From an uncultured Lachnospiraceae bacterium (lineage in GTDB: Bacteria; Bacillota; Clostridia; Lachnospirales; Lachnospiraceae), in contig CANQTF010000003.1 in NCBI GenBank assembly GCA_947626745.1, forward strand, positions 158,371 to 222,370: a DNA stretch of 64,000 bases, written 5' to 3'. Below the pieces are notes generated by a model. That model ran no database searches. It worked only from the letters and a program-made list of their open reading frames with translations, and was not told the DNA's origin. Position 1 is the first letter of the stretch, and the number at the start of each line of letters is the position of its first letter. This document shows positions 61,159 through 64,000 of the stretch, piece by piece. The translations under genes and the position numbers were made by a program.

Positions 61159-61830
61159 ATGACGTTCAATGACATCTTTAAATCGAATTTTTTGGAAAAC
61201 GTGACGAGTGTGAGCATATTCGACATGCTGCTTGCAATGGTGCTTGCTTTTGCCCTCGGTATGTTTATTTTTCTGGTCTATAAAAAGACTTTTTCGGGGG
61301 TTATGTATTCATCGGGTTTTGGCGTGACGCTGGTTGCCCTCACGATGATCACGACGCTGGTGATCCTCGCCGTCACCTCCAACGTGGTACTCTCCCTCGG
61401 TATGGTCGGCGCCCTGTCCATCGTCCGTTTTCGCGCGGCGATCAAGGAGCCGCTGGATATTGCTTACCTGTTCTGGTCGATTGCGGTCGGTATCGTTCTC
61501 GCAGCGGGGCTGATTCCGCTCGCTGTGATCGGCAGCGTGCTGATCGGTATTTTTCTCCTGCTCTTTGTCAATCGGAAATCCCATGTGAATCCCTATATCA
61601 TTGTGGTCGAGTGTGTTGATGGGGAAAGCGAGCGGCGGGCCGTGGAATATTTGGAAAAGCAGGTGCGGCGGTTTGCCGTCAAGAGCAAGACCGTGCGCAA
61701 GGGTGCGGTTGAGCTGAACGCGGAGATCCGCCTGAAAAATGACAACACGGACTTTGTCAATACGCTGGCCGATATGGAGGGCGTAAGCAACGCGGCGCTG
61801 GTCAGCTACAACGGCGACTATATGGGCTGA
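61159..61830 (+). CDS. DUF4956 membrane protein
   Basis: A 223-residue protein: about four spans (SIFDMLLAMVLAFALGMFIFLVYKKTFSGVMYSSGFGVTL; ALTMITTLVILAV; LDIAYLFWSIAVGIVLAAGLIP), then a soluble C-terminal part (YIIVVECVDGESERRAVEYLEKQ). SIVRFRAAIKEPLDIAYLFW is the DUF4956 core. The family always goes with VTC and CotH proteins and is thought to serve polyphosphate or coat phosphorylation. Start 61159 has GAAGGAGA; a longer frame from 61123 lacks RBS. Confidence 0.85.
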   Translation: MTFNDIFKSNFLENVTSVSIFDMLLAMVLAFALGMFIFLVYKKTFSGVMYSSGFGVTLVALTMITTLVILAVTSNVVLSLGMVGALSIVRFRAAIKEPLDIAYLFWSIAVGIVLAAGLIPLAVIGSVLIGIFLLLFVNRKSHVNPYIIVVECVDGESERRAVEYLEKQVRRFAVKSKTVRKGAVELNAEIRLKNDNTDFVNTLADMEGVSNAALVSYNGDYMG

Positions 61831-61840
61831 GGAGGTACTC

Positions 61841-63496
61841 ATGTCTACAAGTAAGCACATAGACAAAATATGTTGTATCGTGATTGCCCTTGCGCTGGTT
61901 TTGACTGTGGTGTTTATGAATGCGGGCAGACTGGGCGTGCAGACGGTCAGCGCCGCTGTGGGCTATGCGTCTCGATTGTTTGATCCCGACAGAGTGCATA
62001 CGATCGATATCGAAATGGACGACTGGGACTCTTTTCTCGCGGGATGTGCCGATGAAGAGTACACGGACTGCACGGTCGTGATCGACGGCGAAGCTTTTCG
62101 GAACGTGGCCCTGCGCGCAAAGGGAAACACTTCCCTCACGTCGGTGAAGTCCTACGGGAACGACAGATACAGCTTCAAGATCGAGTTCGACCACTATGAC
62201 GACGGGGGAAACTATTATGGTCTTGACAAGCTGTGCCTGAACAATATCATTCAGGACAATACCTATATGAAGGATTACCTCGTCTATCGCATGATGCGGG
62301 AATTTGGCGCGGACGCGCCGCTGTGCAGTTTCAGCTATATCACGGTGAACGGCGAGGACTGGGGGCTGTACCTGGCTGTGGAAGGCGTGGAGGAATCTTT
62401 CCTGCAGCGGACATACGGCAGCGATTACGGGCAGCTCTACAAACCCGACAGCATGGACATGGGCGGCGGACGCGGCAACGGACATGATTTCAATATGGAA
62501 GATTTTGATTTTGATCGGGGAGAGAATGCCGGCGAAAATGCCTCTCCGGAAGACAGGGAAGGCGATGACCGTACCGATTGGAATATGAGCGGCGGCGAGC
62601 GGCCTGAGTTTGTAGGTCGGGATATGGGCGGCGGCGAGCGGCCTGAGTTTGACGGCCGGGATATGGGCGGCGGTGAACCGCCGGAGCTTGATGAGCGCGG
62701 TATGGGAGAAGGCCCGGGCGGTCGTGTCATGGGAAGCAGCGACGTGTCGCTGATCTACACGGACGACACATTTGACAGCTATGCGAATATCTTCGATAAT
62801 GCCAAGACAGACATTACCGATGCCGACAAGGCGAGGCTCATCGAGTCGCTGCAAAAGCTGAACGACTGCGAGGAGATAGAGCAGGTGGTCGATACGGAAG
62901 AAGTGCTACGGTATTTTGTGGTACACAATTTCGTGCTGAACTTCGACAGCTACACCGGCGGCATGATCCATAACTACTATTTATATGAAGATGACGGGCA
63001 GTTATCTATGATTCCGTGGGACTACAATTTGGCCTTCGGCGGGTTTGAGTCAAATACCGATGCATCGGGACTTGTCAATTATCCTATTGACACGCCGGTA
63101 TCCGGCGGAACGGTAGACGACCGGCCGATGCTGGCATGGATCTTTGCCGATGAGGCATATACGGAGCTGTATCATCAGTATTTTACAGAATTTATGGCAC
63201 AGTTCTTTGACAGCGGGTATCTTTTGGAACTGATAGAAAATACACGCACCATGATCGCGCCATATGTGGAGAGCGATCCCACGAAGTTCTGTACGTATGA
63301 AGAATTTGAAAAAGGCGCCGCTGCGCTGGAAGCCTTCTGTGAACTGCGCGCCGAGAGCGTGAGCGGCCAGCTGGACGGAACGATTCCTGCCGATTCGGAC
63401 GGACAGACACAGGACAGTGCTGCGCTGGTGCAGACGGATGGCCTCGCCGTCTCGGATATGGGGTCTATGGGACGGGAAAATATGCATAAACGGTAG
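61841..63496 (+). CDS. cotH: CotH-family kinase-like protein
   Basis: A 551-residue protein with an N-terminal membrane anchor (residues ~8-30). The CotH kinase-like core is in VALRAKGNTSL, YSFKIEFDHYDDGGNYYGLDKLCLNN, WGLYLAVEGVEESFLQRTYG and YYLYEDDGQLSMIPWDYNLAFG (catalytic Asp in WDYN). Bacillus CotH phosphorylates coat proteins. Here residues ~248-287 are three 13-residue Gly/Glu/Pro repeats, inserted in the core. The ATG follows GAGGAGG-like GGAGGTACTC. Probably exported and working with VTC/DUF4956. Confidence 0.88.
   Translation: MSTSKHIDKICCIVIALALVLTVVFMNAGRLGVQTVSAAVGYASRLFDPDRVHTIDIEMDDWDSFLAGCADEEYTDCTVVIDGEAFRNVALRAKGNTSLTSVKSYGNDRYSFKIEFDHYDDGGNYYGLDKLCLNNIIQDNTYMKDYLVYRMMREFGADAPLCSFSYITVNGEDWGLYLAVEGVEESFLQRTYGSDYGQLYKPDSMDMGGGRGNGHDFNMEDFDFDRGENAGENASPEDREGDDRTDWNMSGGERPEFVGRDMGGGERPEFDGRDMGGGEPPELDERGMGEGPGGRVMGSSDVSLIYTDDTFDSYANIFDNAKTDITDADKARLIESLQKLNDCEEIEQVVDTEEVLRYFVVHNFVLNFDSYTGGMIHNYYLYEDDGQLSMIPWDYNLAFGGFESNTDASGLVNYPIDTPVSGGTVDDRPMLAWIFADEAYTELYHQYFTEFMAQFFDSGYLLELIENTRTMIAPYVESDPTKFCTYEEFEKGAAALEAFCELRAESVSGQLDGTIPADSDGQTQDSAALVQTDGLAVSDMGSMGRENMHKR
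62585..62701 (+). repeat. Three tandem 39-base repeats within cotH
   Basis: Units start at 62585, 62624 and 62663, each 39 bases, encoding 13-residue units of form M-G-G-G-E-x-P-E-x-D-x-R-D. The first two are nearly identical, the third diverged. Length could vary between strains. Confidence 0.85.
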
Positions 63497-63554
63497 GGAA
63501 GGTTTTCCCGGTGACGATCGCAAGAAGAAAAAGACCGAAAGCGGCGCGGATTGC

Positions 63555-63584
63555 TTGACAAACAGGGAAAAAGAGTGCTAAAAT
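63555..63584 (+). promoter_or_regulatory. rRNA operon promoter P1
   Basis: Perfect TTGACA (63555-63560), 18-base spacer, TAAAAT (63579-63584). About 360 bases before 16S. Confidence 0.6.
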
Positions 63585-63669
63585 AAAAGTCCACCGCCCG
63601 AAAAACGGGGCATCGGATTTTGTTCCGGATCGAGTCGCGAAAAATCTTAAAAAATTTAAGAAAAAGGAC

Positions 63670-63698
63670 TTGACGGGCGGCGGCGGTTGTGATAGCAT
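63670..63698 (+). promoter_or_regulatory. rRNA operon promoter P2
   Basis: TTGACG (63670-63675), 17-base spacer, TAGCAT (63693-63698). Second of two tandem promoters, usual for rRNA operons. Confidence 0.5.
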
Positions 63699-63757
63699 AC
63701 TAACGTTGCGTGTTGAGAGACACGCGGCAGAGGCTGTGAAGCAGCCGAGAGCAAAGC

Positions 63758-63804
63758 GGAGAACTTTCGGTTCTCCGGAAGTTAACTCTTTCGGAGTCAA
63801 CTTC
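63758..63804 (+). other. Twin hairpins in the rRNA leader
   Basis: GGAGAAC (63758-63764) pairs with GTTCTCC (63770-63776); GAAGTTAACTC (63778-63788) pairs with GAGTCAACTTC (63794-63804) with one mismatch. Both have the loop TTTCG. They lie between P2 and 16S; no T-run follows, so they are not plain terminators. They may guide transcript processing or antitermination. Confidence 0.55.
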
Positions 63805-63941
63805 GAAGCACCTTGACAAATAAACAGTAATGCGACCCTGAAAATTCAAGAGAAGAAAAGAAGAATTTCAGAACGTAAAGACGGAAGAACAAGAAAGCCA
63901 AAGGTTGTCTTGTGACCGGATTGAACGAAGTAAAAGGAAGA

Positions 63942-64000
<59 letters not shown>

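Noticed and set aside
63813..63850. Third rRNA promoter starting with TTGACA at 63813
   Set aside because: No acceptable -10 box lies 16-18 bases downstream.

Overview
The window looks like a chromosomal segment of a flagellated, Gram-positive Clostridia bacterium, most likely a member of the Lachnospiraceae. The reasons are the gene set (CarD-like regulator, BofA, YaaL, CotH/VTC/DUF4956 operon, flagellin, DUF5702/DUF6382-type Tad locus, two-subunit fumarase), strong AGGAGG ribosome binding sites, near-consensus sigma-A promoters with 17-base spacers, and a 16S rRNA gene starting at the right edge. The species cannot be named. No integrase, transposase, prophage or CRISPR array was found.

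Layout. 1-4.7 kb: the end of an ABC-2-type exporter operon, then a BlaI-type repressor with an M56 sensor peptidase that carries an M23 domain. 4.7-5.3 kb: an orphan CdiA-type nuclease toxin module. 6.3-8.2 kb: an ECF sigma factor with a membrane partner. 8.2-11.3 kb: a low-GC restriction-modification operon (two cytosine-C5 methyltransferases and an HNH nuclease). 11.4-12.9 kb: an SdpR/SdpI-like pair with a clear palindromic operator. 12.9-25.9 kb: mostly housekeeping genes (GNAT, D-2-hydroxyacid dehydrogenase, HDOD protein, S-adenosylhomocysteinase, CarD, ComFB, metal/metalloid exporter, tRNA-Lys, TatD, RsmA, TPR protein, branching enzyme). 26-30.7 kb: a flagellin operon (large DUF6240/FliK-like protein, flagellin, FliS) behind a sigma-28-type promoter. 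30.7-31.4 kb: YaaL and BofA, divergently placed.

31.5-41.6 kb holds a complete Tad/Flp pilus operon: prepilin peptidase, TadZ-like, CpaF, TadB, an enlarged TadC, Flp pilin, DUF5702 protein, two TadE-like pseudopilins, a second prepilin peptidase, and a DUF6382-FHA protein. 41.7-48 kb: rhomboid protease, flavodoxin-SCP2 fusion, HIT protein, two-subunit class I fumarase, tRNA-Ser, a 38-residue membrane peptide, DHH phosphoesterase and YitT.

48.2-60.2 kb is the least explained and most interesting part: a WYL regulator, then a probable 11-12 gene operon headed by a double-AAA (CbbX/SpoVK-like) protein. It contains three calcineurin-type phosphatases, a protein with two gyrase-A-like coiled-coil repeats, a C-terminally anchored membrane protein, a YkuD L,D-transpeptidase, a broken second YkuD copy, several unknown proteins and a GNAT fusion. 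The WYL gene and the AAA gene share an unusual upstream motif. I see no named system that matches this set. 60.4-63.5 kb: the VTC-DUF4956-CotH operon, preceded by a PhoP-box-like direct repeat. 63.5-64 kb: tandem promoters and leader hairpins of an rRNA operon, and the first bases of 16S rRNA.
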